This document shows, one piece after another, positions 1 through 8,783 of a stretch of DNA of 64,000 nt. The position numbers and the translations under genes were made by a program. How positions within the stretch are numbered: position 1 is the stretch's first letter; the number at the start of each line of letters is the position of its first letter. This DNA is from Cellulosimicrobium arenosum (GTDB lineage Bacteria; Actinomycetota; Actinomycetes; Actinomycetales; Cellulomonadaceae): positions 186,001 to 250,000 of the forward strand of contig NZ_JACYHB010000005.1 of NCBI RefSeq assembly GCF_014837295.1, in the 5' to 3' direction. The notes under the pieces were generated by a model. The model saw nothing but the letters and a program-made list of their open reading frames with translations. It was not told the DNA's origin and searched no databases.

Positions 1-119
<119 letters not shown>

Positions 120-120
<1 letters not shown>

Positions 121-172
121 CCCGCCCGCTGGTACCTCGCGGGCTCCCGCCAGGCCCGCCACGACCCGCCGT
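120..172 (-). repeat. degenerate inverted copy of the GAGGAACGA repeat element
   Basis: Bases 135-168 are a perfect 34-bp reverse complement of 345-378. The match continues outward with a few mismatches to about 119. Read on the minus strand it keeps the GCCCGC/GCGGGC stem of the element at 335-412, but the loop has changed from GAGGAACGA to GAGGTACCA. The pair 120-172 and 335-412 could also fold together as one long hairpin downstream of urtA. Confidence 0.7.
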
Positions 173-334
173 CCCTTCTCCGCCGACCACCTCACGCGTC
201 ACGTGCGGTCTCGGCACCGGCCGGGACCGACACCACACTCCACGCCACGTCACGTGACGGACCAGAGCGGCCGGACAGGACCAGCAGTGCCGGGCGACGG
301 GGATGGCCACGTGCGGACGAGGTGGGGGCCGGGG

Positions 335-412
335 GTGTGCGCGCCGGGTCGTGGCGGGCCTGGCGGGAGCCCGCGAGGAACGAGCGGGCGGATGGAGACC
401 CGGCGCGCAGAC
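335..412 (+). repeat. palindromic repeat element, copy A (GAGGAACGA loop)
   Basis: The outer arms 335-350 and 397-412 pair over 15 of 16 positions. Inside, a hairpin has stem GCCCGC (369-374), loop GAGGAACGA (375-383) and stem GCGGGC (384-389). The same architecture with different but still complementary stems recurs at 32063-32166. No protein is supported here: the reading frames across it are shadows. It lies downstream of the urtA stop codon in the gene-free stretch 1-471. Confidence 0.75.
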
Positions 413-471
413 CCCCGGCCCCCACCGGGCTCAGCCCCGAAGGACCGGGCTCAGCCCAGCGGGAAGACACG

Positions 472-1734
472 TCAGGACAAGCCCTCGGCCCAGTCGTAGC
501 CCTCGAGGAACGGGTCGGGCTCGATCGGTTCACCCGAGCTCCACTCGGTGTGGATCAGACCGTCGGAGCCGATCTTGCCGACGAGCGCGGTCTTGGCGAT
601 GTGGTGGTTGTCGCCGTTGACCGTGACGGAACCCTCGGGCGCGTCGAACGTGACGCCGTCGGCCGCCTCCTGGACGTCGGCGACGTCGAACGACTCGCCC
701 TTCTCGACCATGCCCTTCCACAGGTACAGCGACGTGTACGCGGCCTCCATCGGGTCCGACGTGACGCGGTCGTCGCCGTACTTGGCCTTGAACGCCTCGA
801 CGAACGTGTCGTTCTCGGGGCTGTCGATCGTCTGGTAATAGTTCCAGGCGGTGAGCTGGCCCTCGACGTTGTCGACGCCGATGCCGCCGACCTCCTCCTC
901 CGCGATAGACACGGACACGACGGGCATGTCGTCCGGGCCGAGGCCGGCGTTCTTGTACTCCTTGAAGAACGCGACGTTGGAGTCGCCGTTGAGGGTGTTG
1001 AAGACGGCGTCCGCGTCGGCGGCCTTGACCTTGTTGACGATGGTGGAGAAGTCGGTGTGCCCGAGCGGCGCGTACTCCTCGCCGAGGACCTCCATGCCGT
1101 TGGCCTCGGCGTAGGCGTTGATGATCTTGTTCGCGGTGCGTGGGAACACGTAGTCGGAGCCGACGAGGAAGATCGACTCGGTGCCCTGCTCCTTGAGGTA
1201 GTCGAGCGCGGGGACGATCTGCTGGTTGGTCGTCGCGCCGGTGTAGAAGATGTTGGGCGACGCCTCCAGGCCCTCGTACTGGACCGGGTAGAACAGCAGC
1301 GAGTCCTGAGCCTCGAAGACGGGGAGCATGGCCTTGCGCGACGCGGAGGTCCAGCCGCCGAACACGGCCGCGGTGCAGTCGCTCGTGATGAGCTTCTCGG
1401 CCTTCTCGGCGAAGACGGTGGGCTCCGACTGGCCGTCCTCGGAGACGATCTCGAGCTGCTTGCCGAGGACGCCGCCGTCGGCGTTGATCTCCTCGGCGGC
1501 GAGCTCGAGGGAGTCGTGGACGGTCTGCTCGGAGATCGCCATGGTGCCGGACAACGAGTTGAGGAACCCGATCTTGACGGTGTCCCCGGAGGTGTCGACG
1601 CAGCTCTCGGCTGCACCGGAGGCACCTGCCTCCTCACCCGACTCGGTCTTCGCACCGCACGCCGTGAGCGTGAGCGCGAGGACGACGAGTGCGGCGGCGG
1701 GGGCCAGGCGGTTCGTGGCGCGTGAAGGTGTCAC
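472..1734 (-). CDS. urtA: Urea ABC transporter substrate-binding lipoprotein UrtA
   Basis: This is the extracytoplasmic solute-binding component of a high-affinity urea ABC transporter (branched-chain amino acid type, periplasmic-binding-protein-like fold). The GTG start at 1734 is preferred over the upstream ATG at 1842. It is preceded by an AAAGGA ribosome-binding site and opens directly into a lipoprotein signal: charged residues, a hydrophobic core and a lipobox ending TLTAC at about residue 25. The mature protein begins with a binding-protein motif ([15 protein letters not shown]) typical of UrtA and runs to 420 residues, normal for the family. Its position near urease and a nickel transporter component supports urea over amino acids. 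The permease and ATPase genes (urtBCDE) normally follow urtA; here only 471 bp of low-complexity and repeat sequence remain, so they are not visible. Confidence 0.9.
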   Translation of the reverse strand: MTPSRATNRLAPAAALVVLALTLTACGAKTESGEEAGASGAAESCVDTSGDTVKIGFLNSLSGTMAISEQTVHDSLELAAEEINADGGVLGKQLEIVSEDGQSEPTVFAEKAEKLITSDCTAAVFGGWTSASRKAMLPVFEAQDSLLFYPVQYEGLEASPNIFYTGATTNQQIVPALDYLKEQGTESIFLVGSDYVFPRTANKIINAYAEANGMEVLGEEYAPLGHTDFSTIVNKVKAADADAVFNTLNGDSNVAFFKEYKNAGLGPDDMPVVSVSIAEEEVGGIGVDNVEGQLTAWNYYQTIDSPENDTFVEAFKAKYGDDRVTSDPMEAAYTSLYLWKGMVEKGESFDVADVQEAADGVTFDAPEGSVTVNGDNHHIAKTALVGKIGSDGLIHTEWSSGEPIEPDPFLEGYDWAEGLS

Positions 1735-1993
1735 CGAAGGTCCTTTCAGCGTGTCGGCGCGACCGCGGAGACGAGGGCGGTCGCGTGCTGCGCGCACCGG
1801 GACCGAGGCGGTATACAACCGTGTGCCCGGTTCGGTGCCCACTGGTGTCGACGCTAGAGAGGTCGTGTTTCGGGGGATTTCACCGTTCTGTTAACGGGAC
1901 GTCACCGAGGGTCACGATCCGGTCACGCCGTCTCACTCCGCGAGCGAAGCACTGCCCACCAGCTGGCGCGGAGCAGTCATGACAAGCCGACGG
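1735..1993 (-). promoter_or_regulatory. urtA upstream region with GTATAC site and phased GTGAC repeats
   Basis: No gene is seen here. CGGTATACA at 1809-1817 matches the arm of the palindrome before ureA. GTCAC occurs on the plus strand at 1901, 1911 and 1922 (GTGAC on the urtA strand), a spacing of 10 and 11 bp. That periodicity resembles the alternating 5-mers with 6-nt spacers known for the actinobacterial nitrogen regulator GlnR (GTnAC-n6-GAAAC). Whether GlnR binds is an inference; the second half-site differs from the consensus. Confidence 0.4.
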
Positions 1994-2051
1994 CCGAACA
2001 TGGGGCTGCTGCCCGTCCCGGTTTCGCTACGGGCGGTAGCCGCATGTTCGG
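1994..2051. repeat. palindromic repeat with GAACATGGGG arms, copy 1
   Basis: Arms 1994-2016 and 2029-2051 pair over 20 of 23 positions around a 12-nt loop. The arm sequence is nearly the same as in the hairpin at 2431-2486. The two copies bracket a decayed acetyltransferase gene. Confidence 0.75.
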
Positions 2052-2085
2052 GTGGGAGCAGGTGCATGCTCGCCCCGGGGCCGCG

Positions 2086-2430
2086 CTGGGCGCGGCGAGG
2101 TCTGGGGCAGAGGTCGACGGCGCGCTCGTCGGGTTCTCGGTCAGGAGAACGGCACGAGAGGTCGGCGGATTCACGCCTGTGCGAGACGCCGAGCTCTACG
2201 CCCTGAACGACGTTCCGGAGCACCACGGGACGGGCGTGGGGTCAGGCGCTGCTCGACGCGGTCGTCCCGGCGGGCCCCGCGCCGCCGTGGGCCGTGGAGT
2301 GAACCCGTCGGGCGCGACGGTTCCACGAGCGCAACGGCTACGCCCCCTCTCTCCCCCTCCCCCCCCACGACGTAGACAACCACTTCGCCAACATCGTCGA
2401 GATCCGCAAGATCCGCCGCCCCCGCCTCGC
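2086..2430 (+). pseudogene. Decayed GNAT-family N-acetyltransferase
   Basis: Several fragments spell a GNAT acetyltransferase but not in one open frame. EVDGALVGFSV is followed by AELYALNDVPEHHGTGVG, the acetyl-CoA pyrophosphate-binding loop region. One extra T near 2238 shifts the frame; in the next frame QALLDAV and PPWAVE follow, then a TGA stop, then RARRFHERNGYA, the usual C-terminal GNAT motif. A further fragment VEIRKIRRPR near 2397 looks like the family's last strand. There is no plausible start codon with a ribosome-binding site. The gene is therefore inactive unless the T insertion is a sequencing error, and the in-frame stop argues against that. Confidence 0.7.
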
Positions 2431-2486
2431 CGAACATGGGGTTGTCGCCCGTCGTGACCTCGGGACGGGCGACAACCTCATGTTCG
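2431..2486. repeat. palindromic repeat with GAACATGGGG arms, copy 2
   Basis: Arms 2431-2453 and 2464-2486 pair over 22 of 23 positions, with a G-U as the only exception, around a 10-nt loop. It lies 29 bp beyond the stop codon of the nickel transporter gene, so it may also act as the terminator of the urease operon. Sequence similarity to the hairpin at 1994-2051 marks it as a repeat-family member rather than an ordinary terminator. Confidence 0.75.
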
Positions 2487-2515
2487 ACCGGCAACAGTCA
2501 CATGATCGACAGCAG

Positions 2516-3550
2516 TCAGGCAGCGGACTCCGCCTCGACGGCACGGTGACCGACGAGCGCCGTCCGGACCGCCGTGAGCAGCGCCCAGGTCACCGCGACC
2601 GCGAGCACGACGCCGACGAACCCGGCGACGCCCACGAAGATCCCGCCGACCTCGCCGTAGTCGGCGAGCGGCATCCCGGCGAACGCGTGGTCGCGCGCCG
2701 CGTCCGCGAACCCGACCGAGGCCGCCGTGGCCTCGAGACCGTCGGGGGTCGAGGCCGCGAACGACGACAGCACGACCGCACCGAGCATCGCCACCGCACC
2801 GAGTGCGACGACGGTGCGACGCACGGCGCCGGTCGCGGCGTGCGACGTGGCCGCACCTGCGCCGTCGGGCAGCGGGGACGGTGAGGACACCGCGGCACCG
2901 GACGCGCCGGCGGCGGCACGCTCGACCGCGGCGGCGCCGGGCGCGACGGCGAGGACCAGGCCGACGACGCCCGCCGTGATGGCCGCCTCACCGAGCCCGA
3001 CGAGCAGGTGCACCGACAGCATCTGCGACGCGAGCTCGCCGAGCGGGACCGCGACGGTCCCGCCGACGGCGAACAGGCCGGTGAACACCGCGGCGGCGAC
3101 GGGCACGCTCGCGAGCGCCCCCGCCCCGGCCGCCGCCGGCGCCCAGCGACCGCGCGTCAGCCGCAGCACGCCGCGCGTGGCCGTCCACCCGACGAGCGTG
3201 CCGACGACGGCCATGAGCAGCACGTTCGTCCCGAGAGCACTCAGGCCGCCGTCGGCGAACACGAGCGCCTGCACCGCGAGGACGAGCGTCACCGACAGCA
3301 TGCCGAGCCACGGCCCGACGAGCGCCGCCGCGAGCGCCGCGCCGATGAGGTGCCCGCTCGTGCCCGCTGCGACGGGGTAGTTGATCATCTGCGCGGCGAA
3401 GACGAGTCCGGTGGTCGCGGCGGTCAGCGCGACCCTGCCGGGCGTGAGGTCCTCGCGCGCGCGGTACGCGGCGTACCCGACGGCGGCGAGGGAGACGACG
3501 GCGGTCGCCGCCGACGTGGGGTCGTTCAGGTAGTGGTCGGGGACGTGCAT
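2516..3550 (-). CDS. cbiM: Nickel/cobalt ECF transporter substrate-specific component, CbiM/NikM with fused PDGLE domain
   Basis: Predicted membrane component that captures Ni2+ or Co2+ for an energy-coupling-factor transporter. The start at 3550 gives the family N-terminus MH, whose His2 is a metal ligand in CbiM/NikM. A second conserved His lies in GTSGHLIG (His67). Residues 10-210 hold six to seven hydrophobic segments. After a Ser/Ala/Pro linker, a C-terminal PDGLE domain follows (PDGLE at 269-273, then one transmembrane helix), as in NikN/CbiN-type fusions. The length of 344 residues fits a NikMN fusion. It begins 1 nt after ureD and closes the urease operon, so nickel for urease is the likely substrate. 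The partner genes cbiQ/nikQ and cbiO/nikO are not in the window. Confidence 0.88.
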   Translation of the reverse strand: MHVPDHYLNDPTSAATAVVSLAAVGYAAYRAREDLTPGRVALTAATTGLVFAAQMINYPVAAGTSGHLIGAALAAALVGPWLGMLSVTLVLAVQALVFADGGLSALGTNVLLMAVVGTLVGWTATRGVLRLTRGRWAPAAAGAGALASVPVAAAVFTGLFAVGGTVAVPLGELASQMLSVHLLVGLGEAAITAGVVGLVLAVAPGAAAVERAAAGASGAAVSSPSPLPDGAGAATSHAATGAVRRTVVALGAVAMLGAVVLSSFAASTPDGLEATAASVGFADAARDHAFAGMPLADYGEVGGIFVGVAGFVGVVLAVAVTWALLTAVRTALVGHRAVEAESAA

Positions 3551-3551
3551 G

Positions 3552-4466
3552 TCAGGCTCCTGTCGTCTGGAGGATCGGTCGGTCAGCTCGGACGGCGCCG
3601 GTGGTTTCACCGGTGCGGGCGTCTGGGCGGGTGGTGCGCACGTGCGGCACCCAGGCGGCGACGACGCGGTCGAGGCCGGCGTCGTGCGTGCTGGCGCCGA
3701 GGTGTCGGGCGACGGCGCCGGGCCCGGCGAGGTCGAGACGTAGGTATGACGGCGTGCGGGCACCCGGCTCATCGGCGCCCCCCGCAGCGGGCGGGCGTGC
3801 GCCGGCGAGGAGCACCGAGTCGACGACGCGCCCGTCGCCGAGGATCCCCGGCAGCGTGCGGTCGTCGCGCAGGTCGAGGTCCTCGACGAACAGCTCCCGC
3901 GACCCGTCAGCAGTACGTGGCCCCAGAGGCTCACGTGGCACTGACAACTCATCCTGCTGCGAGTCGTCCGCGGCACGTGAGTCTCTAGGGTGACGAGGTG
4001 CTGACAGGTCGACAATCGTGCGGGAGCGCAGCCGGCCGCCCGTCTCCCCTGTCCGGCCCAGGACGAGCGTCTCGCGCAGCAGGGCGACCGCACCCTCGCC
4101 GAGACGGACGTCGGTCCGGCGCTCGACGTCGGCACCCTGCGCCACGACGAACGGCAGCGCGTCCCACACGAGGAGGCCGCCGTCGTCGACCCGTACGTCG
4201 ACAGCCCACGACGACGACCGGCCGCGACCGTTGTACGCGACCGTGCCCGACACCTCGACCAGCTCGAGCTCGACCCCGTCGCCCACGACGACCTCGATCC
4301 GCACGTCGTCGCCACCGAGGAGCAGCGCGCGCGTCGCGACGAGCGCGACCCGCGCCACTCCTGGACCCGTCGACAGCACGCGCGGGCTCAGCGCGCCCGG
4401 GCGCAGGTCGAGCCGCACGCGCCCCGAGGACGCGTGCACCTCGACCCGGGTCGTGTCGGTCGTCAT
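3552..4466 (-). CDS. ureD: Urease accessory protein UreD
   Basis: UreD (UreH) is the scaffold chaperone that binds apo-urease and recruits UreF and UreG for nickel insertion. The protein has 304 residues and the family motifs SGTVAYNG near 73-80 and VWDALPFVV near 100-108. Identity is also secured by its place between ureG and the nickel transporter gene. Residues 154-193 are an insertion relative to typical UreD, built from two 20-residue imperfect repeats (LSAPRHP.../LSVPREP...). At DNA level these are 60-bp copies, about 65 percent identical over the 49 positions compared. The ATG at 4466 follows ureG by 32 nt. Confidence 0.85.
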   Translation of the reverse strand: MTTDTTRVEVHASSGRVRLDLRPGALSPRVLSTGPGVARVALVATRALLLGGDDVRIEVVVGDGVELELVEVSGTVAYNGRGRSSSWAVDVRVDDGGLLVWDALPFVVAQGADVERRTDVRLGEGAVALLRETLVLGRTGETGGRLRSRTIVDLSAPRHPRDSRAADDSQQDELSVPREPLGPRTADGSRELFVEDLDLRDDRTLPGILGDGRVVDSVLLAGARPPAAGGADEPGARTPSYLRLDLAGPGAVARHLGASTHDAGLDRVVAAWVPHVRTTRPDARTGETTGAVRADRPILQTTGA

Positions 4467-4498
4467 CTGCTCGTCGGTCGCAGTTCTCGTCGGGGCCG

Positions 4499-5341
4499 TC
4501 AGGCCCGGACGGCGGGGACGGGGGCGGTGTCGACGTGGTCCTCGGCGTGGTCGTGCGCGGCGCCGTGGTCGTGGTCGCCGTGGTCCTGGTCACCGTGCGC
4601 GTGGTCGTGGTCACCGTCGTCGTGCGAGTGGAGGACGCCGTCGCCGTCCTCGTCGGCGTGGAAGTGCGGCGCCATCGGGCCCGGGTCCTGGGGGACGTGG
4701 CTGCCCGCGCGGTGCTCGGCGAGCAGGCCGTGCAGCCACGCGGTGAGCGCGTCGATCGACTCGCGGTCGAGCCGCGACAACGCCAGGACCGGCCCGCCGT
4801 CGCGCGCGGCGGTCGCGTCCGCGACCATCTGCGGCACGTCCACCCCGACGTACGGCGCGAGGTCCGTCTTGTTCACGACGAGCAGGTCGGCACGCGAGAT
4901 CCCCGGACCGCCCTTGCGGGCCACGTCGCCGCCGCCCGCGACGTCGAGCACGAAGATCTGCGCGTCCACCAGCGCCGGCGAGAACGTCGCCGTGAGGTTG
5001 TCCCCCCCGGACTCGACCAGCACGACGTCGAGCGGCGCGAAGTCCTCCTCGAGGTCCTCGACGGCGAGCAGGTTCGCGGTGACGTCGTCGCGGATCGCCG
5101 TGTGCGGGCACGCGCCCGTCTCGACGGCGCGGATGCGCTCGGGGTCGAGCACGCCGGCGGAGCGCAGGAAGCGCGCGTCCTCGTCGGTGTAGATGTCGTT
5201 GGTGATGACGCCGAGCTGCAGCGTGCCGGACAGCTCGCGGCACAGCAGCGCGATGAGCGAGCTCTTGCCCGTGCCGACGGGGCCGGCGACGCCGAGTCGC
5301 AGGGAACGGGTGGGTGCGTGGTCGTGCTGGGTGTCAGGCAC
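4499..5341 (-). CDS. ureG: Urease accessory GTPase UreG with C-terminal His-rich tail
   Basis: SIMIBI-class GTPase that delivers nickel to urease in a GTP-dependent way. Seen in the sequence: P-loop GPVGTGKSS at 20-28; the metal-binding Cys-Pro-His motif at 78-80, which bridges the UreG dimer in characterised homologues; LVESGGDN near 108-115; and the NKTD guanine-recognition motif at 157-160. The core ends near residue 220, where ordinary UreG stops. Residues 223-270 form an Asp/His-rich tail with 13 histidines, a likely nickel store. Many His-rich UreG proteins carry this region at the N-terminus, so the C-terminal placement is notable. The GTG start overlaps the ureF stop by 8 nt, implying translational coupling. 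Confidence 0.95.
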   Translation of the reverse strand: MPDTQHDHAPTRSLRLGVAGPVGTGKSSLIALLCRELSGTLQLGVITNDIYTDEDARFLRSAGVLDPERIRAVETGACPHTAIRDDVTANLLAVEDLEEDFAPLDVVLVESGGDNLTATFSPALVDAQIFVLDVAGGGDVARKGGPGISRADLLVVNKTDLAPYVGVDVPQMVADATAARDGGPVLALSRLDRESIDALTAWLHGLLAEHRAGSHVPQDPGPMAPHFHADEDGDGVLHSHDDGDHDHAHGDQDHGDHDHGAAHDHAEDHVDTAPVPAVRA

Positions 5342-6161
5342 TGAACAGCCTCTCGGTGGTGCGGGCGTGGATCTCGGCCCACTGCTCGACGAGCGGTGCG
5401 CCGTGCGCGGGGATCGCGCGGGGGTCGGTCAGGGGGGCGACGTCGTACGCGAGCGCGTCGATCGCGGGCTGCGCGGCGACGACCCAGCCCGTCGCATCGA
5501 CCGGGTCGATCGGGGCGAGCTTGAGCGTGGCCGCCGCGACGGTCTGGGTGTCCTCGTACCCGACGAGGCGCGCGACCTGCAGCGCGGACAACCCGGCGCA
5601 CGCGGCGGTCACGCCCAGCACGAGCGGGCGCGGCGGCTGCGCCCCGCGGTTCCTCGTGCCCGACGCCGCACGCCCCCTCCCGTCGGCGGTCGCGGACTCG
5701 TCGTCGGAACCCTCGACACCGCGGGCCTGGTCGCGGCCGAGGTCTGATGCGCGATCAGCAGCGTGGTCGGCGGTGACCAGCCGGGCCGCCTCGTCGAGCG
5801 CGAGGACACGGGGGTCGCCCGCCCACAGTCGTCGCAGGAGCCGCAGGTACCCGCGGCCCAGCCGCTGCGAAGTATCGCGCAGCGCGGCCGAGGGCGTCCG
5901 CGCCGCCCACGCGTGCCACGTCTCGGCGAGCGCCATCGCAGCCGCGCCCGACGACGGGCCGCAGCCCGTGGCGTCGGGCATCACCACGTGCCGCGCGACG
6001 ACGGCCGTCGCCGCCTCGACGCGCGTGACGGTCGCGAGCCGCGCGCGCAGGTAGTCCGGCACGCGCGCTGGATCCATGCCGGCGCGCAGTGCGGGCTCGA
6101 GCCCCGCGGACTGCGTGTGACCCCCTGTGGGCAGCCGCGCGTCAGCAAGCAGAGCGAGCAT
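5334..6161 (-). CDS. ureF: Urease accessory protein UreF
   Basis: UreF is the bridging accessory protein that docks on UreD and activates the UreG GTPase. The ATG at 6161 is chosen because it begins directly with the conserved N-terminus ([20 protein letters not shown]) and has a GGGGTGAG ribosome-binding site; an ATG at 6200 is possible. The protein is 275 residues, longer than the usual 210-230. The excess is a hydrophilic, Asp/Arg/Gly-rich segment at about 131-176. The C-terminal part ([17 protein letters not shown] and on) aligns with the family again. It is separated from ureC by 136 bp holding a large hairpin. Confidence 0.88.
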   Translation of the reverse strand: MLALLADARLPTGGHTQSAGLEPALRAGMDPARVPDYLRARLATVTRVEAATAVVARHVVMPDATGCGPSSGAAAMALAETWHAWAARTPSAALRDTSQRLGRGYLRLLRRLWAGDPRVLALDEAARLVTADHAADRASDLGRDQARGVEGSDDESATADGRGRAASGTRNRGAQPPRPLVLGVTAACAGLSALQVARLVGYEDTQTVAAATLKLAPIDPVDATGWVVAAQPAIDALAYDVAPLTDPRAIPAHGAPLVEQWAEIHARTTERLFSA

Positions 6162-6204
6162 CAGCTCACCCCGCCCGTCCGGCCCTGCACCCTCGCCCAT
6201 CTCC

Positions 6205-6268
6205 CGCCGAGAAGTGAGCTCCCGCCCGTGATCCGATCCGATCAGTGGCGGCAGCTCACGTCTCGGCG
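6205..6268. repeat. Inverted repeat between ureC and ureF
   Basis: Arms 6205-6226 and 6247-6268 pair over 20 of 22 positions around a 20-nt loop. It sits inside the urease operon transcript. It could act as a partial terminator, an mRNA-processing or stability element, or be an inserted palindromic repeat. No poly-U tract follows. Confidence 0.7.
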
Positions 6269-6297
6269 CGGGTCGGGCCGGGTTGTGTGCGGGCATC

Positions 6298-8001
6298 TCA
6301 GAAGAGGGAGTAGAGCTGGGCGAGCGGGAGGCGCTCGGCCGGGGCGGGCACGACGAGCTCGCCGTCGACCTCGATCGCGAACGACTCGGGGTCGATGTCG
6401 ATCTGCGGCAGGTAGTCGTTGAGGCGCATCTGCGCCTTGCCCACTCCACGGGTGTCCGCGACCGGGACGAGGCGGCGCGCGAGGCCGAGACGCTCGGTCA
6501 GGCCGTCGTCGAGCGCAGCGGGCGAGACGAACGACAGCGACACGTCCGCGCCGATCGCGTCGGTCAGTGCGGGACGCATGAGCACGGGCTGCGGGGACGG
6601 GATGGAGGCGTTCGGGTCCCCGAGCGCGCCCCACACGAGCGCTCCGCCCTTCATGACCACGCTGGGCCGGACGCCGAAGAGCTTGGGCTCCCACAGCACG
6701 AGGTCCGCGACCTTCCCCGGCTCGACGGAGCCGATGTACGCGTCGACGCCGTGCGCCACCGCCGGGTTGATCGTGTACTTCGCGACGTAGCGCCGGGCGC
6801 GCAGGTTGTCGGCGGGCAGCTCCCCGCCCAGCGACCCGCGCCGCGCCTTCATGACGTGCGCGACCTGCCACGTGCGCGTGATCACCTCGCCGATGCGGCC
6901 CATGGCCTGCGCGTCGGACGACGTGATCGACATGGCCCCCATGTCGTGCAGCACGTCCTCGGCGGCAATCGTCGTGCCACGGATGCGCGACTCGGCGAAC
7001 GCGAGGTCCTCCGGCACCGCCGGGTTGAGGTGGTGGCACACCATGAGCATGTCGAGGTGCTCGGCGACCGTGTTGACCGTGTGGGGCAGGGTCGGGTTGG
7101 TCGAGCCGGGGATGACGTTCGGGTGGCTCGCGACCGTGAGGATGTCCGGCGCGTGCCCGCCGCCGGCGCCCTCGGCGTGGAACGCGTGGATCGAGCGCCC
7201 CCCGATCGCGCGCAGTGTCGAGTCGACGAACCCGGCCTCGTTGAGCGAGTCGGAGTGCAGCGCGACCTGCAGGCCCCAGTCCTCCGCGCCGCGCAGCGCC
7301 GCGTCGATCGCGGCGGGCGTCGAGCCCCAGTCCTCGTGCACCTTGTACCCGCCCGCGCCCGCCATCGCCTGCTCGCGCAGCGCCTGCGCGCTGACCGTGT
7401 TGCCCTTGCCGAGCAGCAGGACGTTGACCGGCAGCCGGTCGAGCGAGCGGTGGATCGTCTCGAGGTGCCACGCGCCGGGGGTGACGGTCGTCGCCTTGGT
7501 CCCCTCGCTCGGACCGGTGCCACCACCGGCGACGGTCGTGATGCCGGTCGCGAGCGCCTCCACGACCTGCGACGGGGAGATCAGGTGCACGTGCGAGTCG
7601 AACCCGCCCGCGGTGAGGATCTTGCCCTCCCCCGACACGACGTCGGTCGACGGTCCGATGTGCAGGTCCGGGTGGACGCCGTCCGCGACGTCGGGGTTCC
7701 CGGCGCGGCCGAGCGCGACGATCCGCCCGTCGCGGATCCCGACGTCCGCCTTGACGATCCCCCACCAGTCGAGCACGACGGCGTTCGTGATCACCGTGTC
7801 GAGGGCGCCCTCGGCACGCGTCGTCGAGCCCTGCGCCATCGACTCGCGGATCGACTTGCCGCCGCCGAAGACGACCTCCTCGCCCCCGAACGTCCGGTCC
7901 TCCTCCACCTCGATCCACAGGTCGGTGTCGCCCAGGCGGACCTGGTCGCCCGTCGTCGGTCCGTACAGGGCGGCGTACCGCTCGCGCGAGATCGCGACCA
8001 T
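6298..8001 (-). CDS. ureC: Urease subunit alpha (catalytic)
   Basis: Nickel metallohydrolase that splits urea into ammonia and carbamate in the cytoplasm. The 567-residue length is standard. Active-site residues are all visible: the nickel ligands His137 and His139 (DSHVHL); the carbamylated bridging Lys220 (GYKVHEDWG); His249 (ALHSD) and His275 (FHAEG); and the flap Cys322-His323 (MVCHHLNP). The conserved SSDAQAMGR segment with the last Asp ligand follows near 360. The gene starts 3 nt after ureB, consistent with a coupled operon and a three-subunit (gamma-beta-alpha) enzyme. Confidence 0.98.
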   Translation of the reverse strand: MVAISRERYAALYGPTTGDQVRLGDTDLWIEVEEDRTFGGEEVVFGGGKSIRESMAQGSTTRAEGALDTVITNAVVLDWWGIVKADVGIRDGRIVALGRAGNPDVADGVHPDLHIGPSTDVVSGEGKILTAGGFDSHVHLISPSQVVEALATGITTVAGGGTGPSEGTKATTVTPGAWHLETIHRSLDRLPVNVLLLGKGNTVSAQALREQAMAGAGGYKVHEDWGSTPAAIDAALRGAEDWGLQVALHSDSLNEAGFVDSTLRAIGGRSIHAFHAEGAGGGHAPDILTVASHPNVIPGSTNPTLPHTVNTVAEHLDMLMVCHHLNPAVPEDLAFAESRIRGTTIAAEDVLHDMGAMSITSSDAQAMGRIGEVITRTWQVAHVMKARRGSLGGELPADNLRARRYVAKYTINPAVAHGVDAYIGSVEPGKVADLVLWEPKLFGVRPSVVMKGGALVWGALGDPNASIPSPQPVLMRPALTDAIGADVSLSFVSPAALDDGLTERLGLARRLVPVADTRGVGKAQMRLNDYLPQIDIDPESFAIEVDGELVVPAPAERLPLAQLYSLF

Positions 8002-8004
8002 CGG

Positions 8005-8403
8005 TCAGTCCTTCCCGTCGATCGCCGTGGTGGCCGTCCCGGAGCCGTGCGGGTCGAGCCGACCGCCGTCGGGCTTGTCGCGCTGGATGCCCGGCACCCG
8101 GCGGCGGCCGCGGAGAGCGACCGCGTCGACCTCGGCGGACGCGCCGGGCTCGAACCGGCGCGACGTCCCCGACGGGACGTCCAGGCGGAACCCGTGCGCC
8201 GCGGTGCGGTCGAAGGAGAGCGCCGCGTTGGCGTCCGGCAGGTGCAGGTGCGAGCCGACCTGCACCGGACGATCGCCCGTGTTGGTCACGACGAGGGTCA
8301 GCCGCTCGTCGTCGGTCCGGTCCGCGTTGAGGACCACCGCCACGTCCTGTGCATCGGCCGCGACCCGGATCGCTCCCGGCCCGCTCGTGCTGATTCCCGC
8401 CAT
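8005..8403 (-). CDS. ureB: Urease subunit beta
   Basis: Structural subunit of urease, 132 residues, with the typical beta-rich core ([17 protein letters not shown]...FDR). The family motif G-x-H-x-H near residues 50-54 is intact. The C-terminal 30 residues are a hydrophilic extension of variable type. Encoded 43 nt after ureA and 3 nt before ureC. No sign of damage. Confidence 0.96.
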   Translation of the reverse strand: MAGISTSGPGAIRVAADAQDVAVVLNADRTDDERLTLVVTNTGDRPVQVGSHLHLPDANAALSFDRTAAHGFRLDVPSGTSRRFEPGASAEVDAVALRGRRRVPGIQRDKPDGGRLDPHGSGTATTAIDGKD

Positions 8404-8446
8404 GATCGGCTCCGTCCTGCGCTGCTCGTGCGTGGGGTGTCGCCGG

Positions 8447-8749
8447 TCAGGCGATGGGCTGGTGGATGGTGACGAGCTTGCGCCCGTCGGGGAAGGTCGC
8501 CTCGACCTGGACGTCGGGCAGCATCTCCGCGACGCCCTCCATCACGTCGTCGCGACCCAGCACCTCGCGCCCCGAGACCATGAGCTCCTGGACGCTCACC
8601 CCGTCGCGTGCGCGCTCGATGACCCAGGTGGTCAGCAGCGCGATCGCCTCCGGGTAGTTGAGGAGGACGCCGCGCTCGCGACGGTCGCGCGCGACCATGC
8701 CGGCGACGGCGAGCAGCAGCTTCTCGGTGTCGGCTGGCGTCAGGTGCAT
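8447..8749 (-). CDS. ureA: Urease subunit gamma
   Basis: Smallest urease subunit, 100 residues, the family's normal length. The ATG at 8749 is chosen over the upstream ATG at 8824 because it gives the canonical N-terminus [18 protein letters not shown] and has an AGGA ribosome-binding site 8 nt upstream. [14 protein letters not shown] and [14 protein letters not shown] are family signatures. It is the first gene of ureABC-F-G-D-cbiM. A strong palindrome lies 35-62 bp upstream. Confidence 0.97.
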   Translation of the reverse strand: MHLTPADTEKLLLAVAGMVARDRRERGVLLNYPEAIALLTTWVIERARDGVSVQELMVSGREVLGRDDVMEGVAEMLPDVQVEATFPDGRKLVTIHQPIA

Positions 8750-8783
8750 GGAGGTGATCCTGCCTGTCACGTGTGTCCGGAAT

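Noticed and set aside
322-1725. Plus-strand 467-codon open frame over urtA
   Set aside because: Shadow of urtA with biased DV/RG composition and no recognisable family; urtA has a lipobox and a conserved binding-protein sequence.
4499-4680. Dense GTGGTC/CACCAC-like triplet pattern resembling a simple repeat
   Set aside because: It encodes the His/Asp tail of UreG (CAC/GAC codons) and needs no separate repeat annotation.
8750-8760. GGATCACCTCC immediately before the ureA ATG, identical to the anti-Shine-Dalgarno end of 16S rRNA
   Set aside because: A normal AGGA ribosome-binding site lies 8 nt before the ATG inside this sequence; the match is short and no rRNA sequence continues from it.
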